A stretch of DNA of 64,000 bases from Amycolatopsis azurea DSM 43854. GTDB taxonomy: Bacteria > Actinomycetota > Actinomycetes > Mycobacteriales > Pseudonocardiaceae. Location of the stretch: NCBI RefSeq assembly GCF_001995215.1, contig NZ_MUXN01000027.1:124001-188000 (forward strand), written 5' to 3'. The translations under genes and the position numbers were made by a program. The notes beneath the pieces were generated by a model, which saw nothing but the letters and a program-made list of their open reading frames with translations, did not search any database and had not been told where the DNA came from. Of the stretch, positions 7,895-16,390 are shown in pieces; position 1 is the first letter of the stretch, and each line of letters starts with the position of its first letter.

Positions 7895-8467
7895 ATGACA
7901 GCGGGAACGGGTGAGCACGTGACCGATGCCGACCTGGCCGCCCGGTTGCCACAGGACCCGGAACTGTTCACCGAAGTGCACGATCGCTACTTCGCGGCCA
8001 TCTACCGGTATGTGGCCGGGCGGCTGGACGCGCAGACCGCGGAGGACATCGCCGCGGAGACGTTCCTCGTCGCCTTCGACCGGCGCGGCACTTTCGACGC
8101 CGAACGCGGCGAGATTCGGGCCTGGCTGTTCGGCATCGCCACGAAACTGGTGGCCAGGCACCGCCGCAAGGAGGCTCGCCACTATCGGGCGCTGGCACGG
8201 GTGAACGCCGCACCGGTGGTCGAAGGGCACGAGAGCAGGGTGGTCGCGTCGGTGGCCGCCCGACGGCTGCTTCCCCAACTCGCGGACGCGCTGTCGCGGT
8301 TGTCCACCGGGGAACGGGACGTGCTGCTGCTCGTGGCGCTCGGCCAGCTCGGGTACGAAGAAGTGGCCGCGGCGCTCGGCATCTCCCCCGGCACGGTCGG
8401 TTCCCGGCTCAACCGTGCACGCAAGAAGCTCAACTTCGTCCTCACCCCGGAGGCACTCGATGAATGA
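7895..8467 (+). CDS. ECF-subfamily RNA polymerase sigma factor
   Basis: This 190-residue protein has sigma region 2 (FTEVHDRYFAAIYRYVAGRL through DIAAETFLVAFDRR, about 30-70) and region 4 (LSTGERDVLLLVALGQLGYEEVAAALGISPGTVGSRLNRARKKL, about 140-183), with no region 3, as in ECF factors. It overlaps by 8 bp a gene of the CU044_5270 family, a group of membrane proteins regularly linked to such sigma factors, so the pair likely forms a sigma/anti-sigma-type unit. AGAGGCGG precedes the ATG; a GTG at 7919 is an alternative start. The target regulon is not visible. Confidence 0.9.
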   Translation: MTAGTGEHVTDADLAARLPQDPELFTEVHDRYFAAIYRYVAGRLDAQTAEDIAAETFLVAFDRRGTFDAERGEIRAWLFGIATKLVARHRRKEARHYRALARVNAAPVVEGHESRVVASVAARRLLPQLADALSRLSTGERDVLLLVALGQLGYEEVAAALGISPGTVGSRLNRARKKLNFVLTPEALDE

Positions 8468-9341
8468 CCTGCAGACGCTGCGCGCCGCGCTGGCCCCGGA
8501 CGAGCCGTCCCAGGACGTGATCGACCGCAGCCGACACCGGCTCCAGAACCGGATAAACGGCGGCCGGACCTCCCGGCGGAGGACCGGATGGCTGATCACA
8601 GGGGCGAGCCTCACGGCGGCCGCTGCCGCCGTGGCGATCGCGGTCATACCGGCCGCACCGGTCGACGGTCCGCCGGTGCGAACGGCCAGTGGGCAGGAGA
8701 TCCTGCTCGCGGCCGCCACCGCCGCTGAGCGTTCCCCCGAGGGGGCCGGCACCTACTGGCACGTGAAAGTGACAGGGGCGGACGGCGCTGATGCTTCGAG
8801 TGGGTACGAGTACTGGATCAAGCCGGACGGTCGGTTGTGGATGCGAGGAGCGAAGACAGGAGGCAAGGTCGCGCCGGTGAAGACGCAATCGGCCATCCCG
8901 TTCTCGCTGGTCGCCATCGATCTGACCCTCGAACAGGTGCGTGCCCTGCCGACGGCCCCGGACGCGTTGAAAGCCTGGATCGCCGACGCCATCGAGCGCA
9001 GCGACGCCAGGACGAGCGCCGGCGAGTTCACCGCGAGCGACCGGGAACGAGCCGTCTTCCAGTCGTTGATCTCGCTTGTGTCCACGGTGCCTGCCACGCC
9101 GGAGGTGCGGGCCACGGCCTTTCGCGTGATCGCCGGCTATCCCGGTGTGCAGAACCTCGGCACGGTTCCGGGCGGACAGGGCCTGTCGCTGCCCGAGGGC
9201 GAACGGCTCGTCGTCGATCCGGCGACCGGACGGGTGAACGGGACGTCGGTCTACGTCACCATGGACGGGGCGGTGTACCAGGTGGCCGACCCCGGCGGCG
9301 CCAGGATCAACGCCGAGTGGACCGACACCCTGCCCGCGTAG
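8460..9341 (+). CDS. CU044_5270 family membrane protein (putative anti-sigma partner)
   Basis: This 293-residue protein has a cytoplasmic N-terminus of about 45 residues, one transmembrane helix (WLITGASLTAAAAAVAIAVI, about 42-61) and a large extracytoplasmic domain. That organisation and the sequence (AAATAAERSP, YWHVKV, GYEYWI segments) match the actinobacterial CU044_5270 family, which sits directly after ECF sigma genes. The ATG is chosen because ATGAATGA overlaps the sigma stop, giving translational coupling; an in-frame upstream start would run inside the sigma gene. It probably holds the sigma factor at the membrane and releases it on an unknown signal (inference). Confidence 0.8.
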   Translation: MNDLQTLRAALAPDEPSQDVIDRSRHRLQNRINGGRTSRRRTGWLITGASLTAAAAAVAIAVIPAAPVDGPPVRTASGQEILLAAATAAERSPEGAGTYWHVKVTGADGADASSGYEYWIKPDGRLWMRGAKTGGKVAPVKTQSAIPFSLVAIDLTLEQVRALPTAPDALKAWIADAIERSDARTSAGEFTASDRERAVFQSLISLVSTVPATPEVRATAFRVIAGYPGVQNLGTVPGGQGLSLPEGERLVVDPATGRVNGTSVYVTMDGAVYQVADPGGARINAEWTDTLPA

Positions 9342-9380
9342 CGGATGGTGGCCGGGAGCGTGCCCCGCTCCCGGCCGCTT

Positions 9381-9797
9381 CTACGAACCCGTCGCCAGTG
9401 CCTTGATCTCTTGGGCGATTCGCGACAGTTGCTCTCCGGGCTCGATCGTCAAATCACCGGTCGCGGTCCAGCCCTCGTTTCCCCAGTCTGGTTGAAACCT
9501 TTGGATGGTGACCCGTAGTTGCACGTGGCCGTGCTGGTGAGACGCATCGATTTTCAGGTCGCTTTCGAGAGACTCCCAGGTCCGGGCTCCGTCCCAGCCA
9601 CGCCAGTCATCCGCGAGGCGCTGGAAGAACTCCGTGAGATCGGCGAACCCCGTCACATAGCTGTGCACGACCCGCACCGAGGCAGACAAGCCGCGGAGCT
9701 GTAGCTCGGCAAGCAAGAACTGTGGCGGGCCATCCTCTGCGGCATCAGCTGTCAACTGCAGAAAGTCTTGGTCGGAGCCAATCCGTGTCTGGAGCAC
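9381..9797 (-). CDS. DUF6228-like hypothetical protein
   Basis: This is a soluble protein of about 138 residues. The core FFQRLADDWRGWDGARTWESLE followed by GHVQLRVTIQRFQPD and a final GEQLSRIAQEIKAL helix looks like the actinobacterial family I recall as DUF6228, which has no known function. I chose the GTG giving VLQTRIGSDQDF as start because family members begin shortly before this strand; a TTG 42 bp upstream keeps the frame open. No Shine-Dalgarno is evident at either. It stands convergent to the sigma/anti-sigma pair and upstream of nothing obviously related. Confidence 0.6.
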   Translation of the reverse strand: MLQTRIGSDQDFLQLTADAAEDGPPQFLLAELQLRGLSASVRVVHSYVTGFADLTEFFQRLADDWRGWDGARTWESLESDLKIDASHQHGHVQLRVTIQRFQPDWGNEGWTATGDLTIEPGEQLSRIAQEIKALATGS

Positions 9798-9866
9798 GGC
9801 CGCATCATGGCGTTTCGGCCGCTGAGACGACAACCGCAATAACCGGATAGCGGACTCACGCGCATC

Positions 9867-10412
9867 TCACGCCGACGTCATCGGATCCTGACCGGGTGGG
9901 CCGGATCGGAATCGGTGCCCGCCTCCGTGGCCGGGCGGCTCCACCTCTCCTGGGAGGCGGTTCAGCTCGTCGAGGTCGAGCGGCGGCATCGCGGCGACGT
10001 CTTGGGCCCAGGTGTCACGGAACCCCGGTTGGACCGCGAGGTCCACCAACTCGATCCGGGCTCCGATGCTGTCGAGACGGTGGTAGGTAAAGGAACGACC
10101 GTAAGGGCAGGAGTCGAACTCGATCTGTGCGCCTCGGTCTGCCAGTCGCTGTTTGTCCGCCATGACGTCGTTGGACCAGTAGCCGATGTGGTCGAAGCGG
10201 GAACCCTCGGTCGCGTCCCACGGACTGCCGACGGGGCCCTGGATCACCTCGAAGAACGGTGGCCCCTCGACGGAGAACACGATGCTGTAGTCCCAGTCCC
10301 CGAGTGTGCCCGCGCGGACTGGACTCCAGGTCACGCCCAGAGTCCTTGTGAGGTCCTCGGTCGCCAGTTCGATGTCTTGAACGACGAAGCACAGGTGGTA
10401 GAAGCTGTTCAC
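9867..10412 (-). CDS. VOC (glyoxalase/bleomycin-resistance fold) protein
   Basis: This 181-residue protein has one and a half VOC modules: a betaalphabetabetabeta start (FYHLCFVVQDIELATEDLTRTLG), FFEVIQG as the middle metal-ligand strand, then SRFDHIGYWSNDVMADKQRLADRG and a last strand RIELVDLA. Candidate metal ligands are His7, Glu55 and the Glu of RIELV. A proline- and glycine-rich tail of about 40 residues follows. The family covers lyases, dioxygenases and drug-binding proteins, and the substrate here cannot be read. The start is GTG, with weak GACGGG upstream. Confidence 0.75.
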   Translation of the reverse strand: MNSFYHLCFVVQDIELATEDLTRTLGVTWSPVRAGTLGDWDYSIVFSVEGPPFFEVIQGPVGSPWDATEGSRFDHIGYWSNDVMADKQRLADRGAQIEFDSCPYGRSFTYHRLDSIGARIELVDLAVQPGFRDTWAQDVAAMPPLDLDELNRLPGEVEPPGHGGGHRFRSGPPGQDPMTSA

Positions 10413-10482
10413 CCGTCCTGTCTATCAACTGCGCGACAGGCGTGGCCGTTTGACTGGGACGCCCCGACATCCGCTCGTGCCG

Positions 10483-11037
10483 CTACGCCAACTTCAGGAT
10501 GACGCTGTCTTCCGCTTCGGCACCACCTGGGCCTGAAGCCCTCGAAGTCGGAGAAGCCGGCTCCAGCCCCGCCGCAGCCCGGTAGGCATCCGGGTCATGG
10601 CTTCCGCCGGCCCAGCGTTCGAGAGCGCTTCCCGCCGACTCGAACGCCGAGGCCAGCGCCGTACCGGTGCCGACGAGGTGTTCGTCTTTGCGCACCACGT
10701 GCATGTTGTGGTCGGGATCGCACCAGCACGCGACTTCGACGGTCGCGGACACGGTAAAGCGTTGCCGCGTCTCACGAACGATGCACAGCGCGAGCTCCAG
10801 CCAGTCGACGCCACTGTTCGACAGCGTCAAGGTCGTCCCCGCGATGATCGGCTGGATGTCCTTGTGGACCGGATCGACGCCCAGGTGCTCCGGCCACCAA
10901 TCCCACTTACCGGTGTCTTCGGGCAACCTCGCCGTTTCGATCCGCCCGGCGGCCGCCCGTGTCCGCGCGGCCTCCGCTGCCGAGAAGTCCGGGAACAACA
11001 AGGACCACTCGATCCGATCAAAGGATTTCAGCCCCAC
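10483..11037 (-). CDS. Hypothetical protein
   Basis: This is a 184-residue soluble protein with a GTG start, which I do not recognise. It has a central segment with alternating strands (TTLTLSNSGVDWLELALCIVRE, TVSATVEVACWCDP) followed by an Ala-rich helix and a low-complexity Pro/Ser/Gly tail ending SVILKLA. There is no signal peptide or membrane segment. It lies 70 bp upstream of the VOC gene on the same strand and may be cotranscribed. Confidence 0.55.
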   Translation of the reverse strand: MGLKSFDRIEWSLLFPDFSAAEAARTRAAAGRIETARLPEDTGKWDWWPEHLGVDPVHKDIQPIIAGTTLTLSNSGVDWLELALCIVRETRQRFTVSATVEVACWCDPDHNMHVVRKDEHLVGTGTALASAFESAGSALERWAGGSHDPDAYRAAAGLEPASPTSRASGPGGAEAEDSVILKLA

Positions 11038-11151
11038 GCGGCAACTCTAGCCTCGGCACGTTCGGTCATGCCGCTATGAGGACCTCCGGGCATGCGGCTG
11101 GACCAGCCCACGCTGCACGGCCAGAGCGCCGACGCGTCCACGGGCTCTGTT

Positions 11152-12192
11152 TCAGCCGCCCAGCTTGACAGCGCGGCGTAAGTCTTCGGTGTAGGCCTCG
11201 GGCTGTTCCCAGGCTGCGAAGTGGCCGCCGGCCCGGTGTTCCACGTAGTCGCAGATGTTCAAGAACGTCTCGGCGTAGCTTCGTGGCTCCGGTTTGGTGT
11301 CGTGCGGGAACACCGACAGCACGGTCGGCGTGTCGATCCGGCCGGGAAGGGTGGCCGGTTCGACGTAGGTGGCGAACGAGGTGCCGATCGTGCCGGTGAC
11401 CCAGTAGGCGGTGACCCAGGTGAGGAGCTCGTCCGGAGTGAAGGCCGACTCGTCCGACCAGGACTGGAGTTTCTCGACGATCCACGCCGCGAGGCCGGCG
11501 GGTGAGTCGCCGAGAGCGACGGCGAGCGTGTTCGGCCGCGTCGACTGCTGCATGATGTACGCGCCCTCGGTCCGGAACCACTGCGCCGTCCGGCGGAGGT
11601 AGGCCGCCGCGTCGGGCGCGAGCTTCGCCGGATCCGCCGTGAGCGCACGCTGCGGGGCAACGTTCGTGAGGTGCAGGGCAGCCACCCGGTCCGGGTGTTC
11701 GCCCGCGAGGATCTCCGCGACGGTGCCGCCCACGTCGCCGCCGGACACCGTGTACCGCGAGTAGCCGAGCTTGTCGAGAGCGTCCGCGACGATCTCGGAG
11801 ATCCGGTTGACCGAGATGCCGGGAATGGTGAGCGGGGCCGCGAACGGGAAGCCGGGCAGCGCGGGAACCACCACGTGCATGTCCGTGAGCAACGGCAGGA
11901 CGCGTTCGAACCGCAGCACCGAGTCCGGCCAGCCGTGCAGCAGCACGACAACCGGAGCATGGGTATCGGCGGACCGCTGGTGGAGCACACGCAGCTCGGT
12001 GCCGCCCGCCTGCACCTTCACCCAGGGAAACTCGCCGATGCGCCGCTCGTGCGGCCCCCAGTCGTACCCGTTCGCCCAGTGTTCGAGCAGTTCATCGAGG
12101 TGGGTGCCGGCGATGCCGCGCGTCCCGTCGTCACTCCACGGGGTCGTGACACGCCGCGTCCGCTGGAGTCTTTCCCGCATCTCGTCGTTCAT
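11152..12192 (-). CDS. Epoxide hydrolase (alpha/beta fold)
   Basis: This 346-residue protein has an N-terminal epoxide-hydrolase domain (LDELLEHWANGYDW, FPWVKVQAGGTELRVLHQRS), the oxyanion motif HGWPDS, the nucleophile elbow SGGDVGGTVAEIL with Asp as nucleophile, a helical lid, and the catalytic His in GGHFAAWEQPE. It should open epoxides to diols in the cytoplasm. The start ATG lies directly against an 18-bp palindrome shared with the divergent tetR gene, and there is no ribosome site, so the message may be leaderless. It is probably the gene that the TetR controls. Confidence 0.85.
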   Translation of the reverse strand: MNDEMRERLQRTRRVTTPWSDDGTRGIAGTHLDELLEHWANGYDWGPHERRIGEFPWVKVQAGGTELRVLHQRSADTHAPVVVLLHGWPDSVLRFERVLPLLTDMHVVVPALPGFPFAAPLTIPGISVNRISEIVADALDKLGYSRYTVSGGDVGGTVAEILAGEHPDRVAALHLTNVAPQRALTADPAKLAPDAAAYLRRTAQWFRTEGAYIMQQSTRPNTLAVALGDSPAGLAAWIVEKLQSWSDESAFTPDELLTWVTAYWVTGTIGTSFATYVEPATLPGRIDTPTVLSVFPHDTKPEPRSYAETFLNICDYVEHRAGGHFAAWEQPEAYTEDLRRAVKLGG

Positions 12193-12230
12193 GTGTATGA
12201 GCGTACACATCATGTGTATGCTCATACACA
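12192..12230. promoter_or_regulatory. Twin 18-bp palindromic operator between epoxide hydrolase and TetR
   Basis: Two copies of the palindrome TGTGTATG-AGC/CTC-ATACACA type (12192-12209 and 12213-12230) lie in opposite orientation with one mismatch between them, separated by three bases. The outer base of each copy is part of a start codon on either side, and both genes are preceded by the identical context CTCATACACATG on their own strand. The whole control region of two divergent genes thus fits into 37 bp. Confidence 0.85.
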
Positions 12231-12790
12231 TGACTTTGCGCAACGCGACCGCGACCAGGCAGCGAATCCTGGAGCACGCGCAACGCCAGTTCGCCCAGCA
12301 CGGATACGCCGCGATCACGGTCAAAGGCGTGGCCGACGCGGCCGGCGTGTCGCCGAACCTCATCACGCGCTACTTCGGCGGCAAGGATGGCCTTTTCCTG
12401 GCGGCGACCCGGGTGGAGATCCCGGTCTCCGACTCTTTCGACGGCGACCGTTCCACGCTGGGTTCACGCCTCGCGGCGAGCATCGTCCAGCGCTGGTTCG
12501 GCGGCCCCGGGGAGGATCCGCTCCTCGTGCTGCAACGCGCGTCCGGCGAACGCCCGGAGGCGGCGGAGGCGCTGGCCGCCTTCCTCGACACGAACTCGCT
12601 GGAGCCGCTGCACCGCTACCTGCGCGACAGCGGCGTGGACGACGCGGACGCCCGCAGCCGAGCCGCGGCGATCGACGCCTTCGTTCTCGGCGTCTCGACC
12701 CGCCGCCGGATCCTGCGTTCCGAACTCGGCGACCCCGCTGATCTCCAAGCCTGGCTGAGCACCACCATCCAACGCCTCGCCGACGGGTGA
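12230..12790 (+). CDS. TetR/AcrR family regulator
   Basis: This 186-residue repressor has the TetR DNA-binding domain at its N-terminus: TRQRILEHAQRQFAQHGYAAITVKGVADAAGVSPNLITRYFGGKDGLF, about residues 8-55. The C-terminal part (SIVQRWFGG, LQRASGERPEAAEALAAFL) resembles the ligand domain of regulators sometimes annotated as TetR_C_6-like. The chosen ATG abuts the operator; two further in-frame ATGs lie inside the operator but would add only MCMLIH. It should repress the epoxide hydrolase and itself. Inducer unknown, possibly the epoxide. Confidence 0.9.
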   Translation: MTLRNATATRQRILEHAQRQFAQHGYAAITVKGVADAAGVSPNLITRYFGGKDGLFLAATRVEIPVSDSFDGDRSTLGSRLAASIVQRWFGGPGEDPLLVLQRASGERPEAAEALAAFLDTNSLEPLHRYLRDSGVDDADARSRAAAIDAFVLGVSTRRRILRSELGDPADLQAWLSTTIQRLADG

Positions 12791-12955
12791 CGCACGACAG
12801 CGGGCAAACGATGGCGATACGGCCAAGCGGCCGCGTGCGGCGCTCGGTCAGGAACTGAAGAGGGCACGGATTCCGCCCAGCGTGGTGAATCTGGCCCATA
12901 GGTCGTCGAGACGCACTGCCCGACTCCGGCGCGATGATCGGGGACCGAGCAGGCT

Positions 12956-13804
12956 TCAGTTCGAAGCGATCTGGTGACCATCGGGGAAGTCGGTGGAGCG
13001 AGACAGCTCCTCCCACTCTCGCAGGTCCTTTTCGACCGTCGAGCGGCCGGCCGTGACCAGTCGCAGCGCGTCCGAGCCGAGTACCAGATGCACGGGCGGC
13101 TTCTCGGCCTCCAGGACCTTCAGGACGGCCTCGGCCGCTTTGGCCGGGTCGCCCAACTGATTGCCGCTGGCCGCCTGCCGGGCCGTGCGGATGGGTTCGA
13201 ACAGCGCGTCATAGTCCTGAATGGACCGTTGCGTGCGCACCATCGACCGGCCCGCCCAGTCCGTGCGGAACGAGCCAGGTTCGATGATCGTCACGTGCAC
13301 GCCGAAATCCGCGACCTCTTTGGCCACGGTCTCCAGAATGCCCTCCACGGCGTATTTGCTGCCGCAGTAGTAGGCCAGCCCGGGCACGGTCATCAGCCCG
13401 CCCATGGAGCTGACCGCGAACACGTGCCCCGCACGACGCTTCCGCATGAACGGCAGCACCGCTTGGACCGTGGCTGCCACACCGAACACGTTGACGGCGA
13501 ACTGTGCCCGCAACTCGGACAGCGGTGATTCCTCGAACACTCCCTCGTGTCCATATCCGGCGTTCGCGATGAGCACGTCGATCGGTCCGACCTGCGCCTC
13601 GATCTCCCCCACGACGGAGAACACCGCGTCGTCGTCGGTGACATCCACCTGACGCGCGTGCGAACGTCCCGGCGCGAGCGCTTCGAACGCCGCGACGTCC
13701 TCCGCCCGGCGGGCCGTGCCGACGACGGTGTGACCGGCGTCGAGCGCCCCTTGGGCGAACGCCCGGCCGAGACCGCTGCTGACACCGGTGATCAGGAAAA
13801 GCAT
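12956..13804 (-). CDS. Classical short-chain dehydrogenase/reductase
   Basis: This 282-residue protein has the full classical SDR set: TGVSSGLG (6-13) for cofactor, NAGYG, the catalytic Ser in AVSSMGG, Tyr and Lys in YYCGSKYA (YxxxK), and PGSFRTDW after the active site. TARR after strand beta2 suggests NADP preference. GGAGG lies 9 bp before the ATG, within the end of the upstream tetR gene, which stops 2 bp before. The two genes form an operon, so the regulator probably controls its own operon. Substrate unknown. Confidence 0.9.
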   Translation of the reverse strand: MLFLITGVSSGLGRAFAQGALDAGHTVVGTARRAEDVAAFEALAPGRSHARQVDVTDDDAVFSVVGEIEAQVGPIDVLIANAGYGHEGVFEESPLSELRAQFAVNVFGVAATVQAVLPFMRKRRAGHVFAVSSMGGLMTVPGLAYYCGSKYAVEGILETVAKEVADFGVHVTIIEPGSFRTDWAGRSMVRTQRSIQDYDALFEPIRTARQAASGNQLGDPAKAAEAVLKVLEAEKPPVHLVLGSDALRLVTAGRSTVEKDLREWEELSRSTDFPDGHQIASN

Positions 13805-13806
13805 GG

Positions 13807-14400
13807 CTACCCTCCAGGTAGGACGCGGCACCAGATCTCGACCATCGTCTCGGTCGCGCGATCCAGGCCGCCGGGTTGTGTCGACGCGTGGTAGAAGTTG
13901 CGTTCGGTCATCCAGCACAGGGCCTGCGCGAGCGCCGCCGCGCCGGTCGGGCCGTCCTCGTCGGGCAGGCCGGCCGCGACGAGGACACGAGTCATGGCCG
14001 TGGTGTTGTTGGCGATGGTGTCGCGCCACAGCTGCGCGATCTCGGGAACTTCGGGGCCGAACTCGACCGCCGCCCGCATCACCAGTCCGTGCTCACTCCA
14101 GGTGCGGGCCGTGTTCTCCACGGCCCTTCGCACGACGTCGTGCGCGGGCAAGCCGGGGTCGGCGGACCGATCGTCCAGGTGCAACCGGGCGACGGTGCGC
14201 GCGACCAGCGCGGCGAGAACCTCCTGTTTCGACCCGAAGTAGAAGTACAGCGAGCCGCGGGAGATTCCCGCGCCCTTGGCTATCGACTCGACGGTCATCG
14301 GCTCGGCGCGTTCTCGTTCGAGCAGCACTTCGGCGGCGTCCAGGATCGCCTGTTCCCGTAGGTCGCCCTTGCTCGGGGTGTCCCGCCGTTTCGCTGCCAC
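13807..14400 (-). CDS. TetR family regulator (EthR-like C-terminal region)
   Basis: This 197-residue protein has the TetR HTH AILDAAEVLLERERAEPMTVESIAKGAGISRGSLYFYFGSKQEV, about residues 17-60. The ligand domain (LWRDTIANNTTAMTRVLVAAGL, ALAQALCWMTERNFY) resembles EthR-type repressors. The GTG start was chosen because it directly follows a 15-bp palindrome and leaves a normal N-terminal arm; longer frames would run through that palindrome. It lies 2 bp upstream of the SDR gene and is translated with it. Confidence 0.88.
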   Translation of the reverse strand: MAAKRRDTPSKGDLREQAILDAAEVLLERERAEPMTVESIAKGAGISRGSLYFYFGSKQEVLAALVARTVARLHLDDRSADPGLPAHDVVRRAVENTARTWSEHGLVMRAAVEFGPEVPEIAQLWRDTIANNTTAMTRVLVAAGLPDEDGPTGAAALAQALCWMTERNFYHASTQPGGLDRATETMVEIWCRVLPGG

Positions 14401-14405
14401 GACAC

Positions 14406-14420
14406 CACTATGACATAGTG
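14406..14420. promoter_or_regulatory. 15-bp palindromic candidate operator
   Basis: CACTATG-A-CATAGTG is perfectly symmetric and ends 5 bp before the GTG of the tetR gene. The position suggests autoregulation of the tetR-SDR operon, and it lies in the gap shared with the divergent alpha/beta hydrolase gene. Function inferred from symmetry only. Confidence 0.65.
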
Positions 14421-14557
14421 CCGAGAAAAATCTGCACTGTGTAGAAAATGTTCTGCGTGACGTAGACCGCACTGCCGCGCCGCTCGAAGCCGGGTCGGCT
14501 CATCGCACGCCGACATTTGTCCAAGACCGGCGGTCGGCGACCGTGCACCCTCCTCCC

Positions 14558-15400
14558 ATGAGTGAGAACGATGTTGAGCATTCGCAGAGGATCCACGTGG
14601 TGCGCGACGGTCCACGGCAGTCGCCGCCGCTGTTGCTCATCCACGGATCAGGGGCTTCGGGCGCCTCGTGGAGCCCGGTGGTCCCGGCCCTTGCCGGTCA
14701 CCACCACGTCATCCGGGTCGACCTCCCGGGCTGTGGCCAATCCCCGCCTTCACCGCCTTACGACGTGCCCGCCCAGGCGAGCCGAGTGGCGGCGGTACTC
14801 GACGACCTCGGCCGAGGTCCTGTCACCGTCGTCGGGCACTCCAGTGGCGGCTACGTCGCCACCGCCCTCGCCGAACAGCGCCCCGACCTGGTGCGCTCGG
14901 TCGCGCTGATCAGCTGCGGCCCGCATCCCGGCGCGCTGCTTTCCCAGCCGTTGATCCTTCGGATCCTGCTGGGCCCGCCGTTCGGCCCGCTGATCTGGCC
15001 GAAGCGTTCGGATGCGGTCATTCGCAAGGGAATCGGGGCAACGGCCGCTCGCCCGGTGGACGTACCCGACGACGTGGTCGCCGATCTCAAGCACATCTCC
15101 TACGACACGTTCAGGACGATCTTGCGCCGCAACACCGAGTACATCGCCGAGCGCGGCGTGCCCGATCGTCTCGCCGCCCTCACCGTTCCGGTACTGGCGG
15201 TCTTCGGTAGCGCCGACCCTCGCTGGGACCCGTCGTCGGTGCGCCGGTACGAGTTGGTGCCGGACGCTCGGATCGAACTGCTGTCCGGCGTCGGACACCT
15301 TCCCATGTTCGAGGCGCCTGAGGCGCTCAGCGAACTACTGCTGAGCTGGACCTCGCGGGAACGGACCGTTGACACCCCGCCCCTGGTCCCCGATCCCTAG
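14558..15400 (+). CDS. Alpha/beta hydrolase
   Basis: This 280-residue protein has the oxyanion motif LLLIHGSGASG, the nucleophile elbow VGHSSGGYVA with Ser, an acid in VFGSADPRWDP and the catalytic His in GVGHLPMFEAPE. That is the layout of small esterases, lipases and C-C hydrolases. There is no signal peptide, so it is cytoplasmic. The ATG (MSENDVEH) is preferred over a GTG 15 bp upstream, though neither has a clear ribosome site. An AraC-type regulator follows 9 bp downstream, probably in one transcript. Substrate unknown. Confidence 0.85.
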   Translation: MSENDVEHSQRIHVVRDGPRQSPPLLLIHGSGASGASWSPVVPALAGHHHVIRVDLPGCGQSPPSPPYDVPAQASRVAAVLDDLGRGPVTVVGHSSGGYVATALAEQRPDLVRSVALISCGPHPGALLSQPLILRILLGPPFGPLIWPKRSDAVIRKGIGATAARPVDVPDDVVADLKHISYDTFRTILRRNTEYIAERGVPDRLAALTVPVLAVFGSADPRWDPSSVRRYELVPDARIELLSGVGHLPMFEAPEALSELLLSWTSRERTVDTPPLVPDP

Positions 15401-15409
15401 ACTGGTCGT

Positions 15410-16294
15410 GTGCCGCCGACTGGAACACCGCCGGACTGGAAAGCGGTGGAGATCGCGGTTCCGCGCCGATCGAATCGGCTGCCGGGGATCAGCATGGCCG
15501 GGTTCCGCCAGCGTCTCCCCGCCTCCGTGGACATCGCCATGGTCGCGCATCCCGCCGTCACCGTGCTCATCGATCTGAGCGACGGAGAAGGCATCGTCTA
15601 CGACAGCCGCGGCCGGCACGAGCGGGGCAGTGCCGTCATCGGGCTCATGCCCGGCGATCTGCGAGCAGGTGGCCGCGTGGGCGCATGTCTCCAGATCCGG
15701 CTCGAGCCGGACGTGGGTGCCGCGGTGCTCGACGCATCACCCGATCTCAGCGGGACGATGGCACCCCTGGCAGACGTCTGGGGTCGCGACGCCGGGCGGA
15801 TCGAAGACCGGCTGCGTGCCGCCGCGTCATGGGACGAACGGTTCACGATCGCGGCCGAGGTCGTGAACCGACGGATGCGAGCCCGCACGCCGGTCGAACC
15901 GGAAGTCGCCCAAAGCTGGCGGCGGACGATCACGAGCCGCGGGCAGACACAGGTCGACAACCTGGCAGGCGAGGTCGGCTGGGACCGCAAGCGCCTGTGG
16001 TCCCGCTTCCGGTCCCAGCTCGGAATCAGCCCCAAACGCGCCATCCGACTGGTGCGCTTCGACCACGCCGCCCACCTCCTCGCGGCCGGTCACGCCTCCG
16101 CCGACGTCGCCGCCGAGTGCGGCTACGCCGACCAATCCCACCTCCACCGCGAGGTCAAGGCGTTCACCGGGCAGACACCCTCGGCCGTGGCCGCCGCGCC
16201 ATGGCTCGCCATCGACGACGTCGCGTGGCCCGGGTCATCACCGACCCGTGACACTGCACCAGTCGGCCGGCACATCCCCAAGTGTCGTTATTGA
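15410..16294 (+). CDS. AraC family transcriptional regulator
   Basis: This 294-residue protein has a divergent N-terminal ligand domain and a C-terminal AraC double HTH: VDNLAGEVGWDRKRLWSRFRSQLGISPKRAIRLVRFDHAAHLL and VAAECGYADQSHLHREVKAFTGQTPS, about residues 183-262. A 30-residue tail follows. The GTG start is 9 bp after the hydrolase stop, so they are likely cotranscribed and the regulator may control the hydrolase. Effector unknown. Confidence 0.88.
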   Translation: MPPTGTPPDWKAVEIAVPRRSNRLPGISMAGFRQRLPASVDIAMVAHPAVTVLIDLSDGEGIVYDSRGRHERGSAVIGLMPGDLRAGGRVGACLQIRLEPDVGAAVLDASPDLSGTMAPLADVWGRDAGRIEDRLRAAASWDERFTIAAEVVNRRMRARTPVEPEVAQSWRRTITSRGQTQVDNLAGEVGWDRKRLWSRFRSQLGISPKRAIRLVRFDHAAHLLAAGHASADVAAECGYADQSHLHREVKAFTGQTPSAVAAAPWLAIDDVAWPGSSPTRDTAPVGRHIPKCRY

Positions 16295-16302
16295 GGGGTA
16301 AG
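16283..16302. repeat. Solo copy of an intergenic hairpin arm
   Basis: The segment around GTTATTGAGGGGTAAG at the end of the araC gene repeats, with one base difference, the inner part of the inverted-repeat arms of the element at 63184-63381 (read on the opposite strand there). It is a partial copy without its partner arm. Confidence 0.5.
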
Positions 16303-16390
16303 TCAACCGTGTCGTGATGTCTGGGCCGGGTGACCGTCTCGGCAGTATCGGGCGGTCGCCGGGTTCGTGGCCGGGACAGAAGACGCGGCT

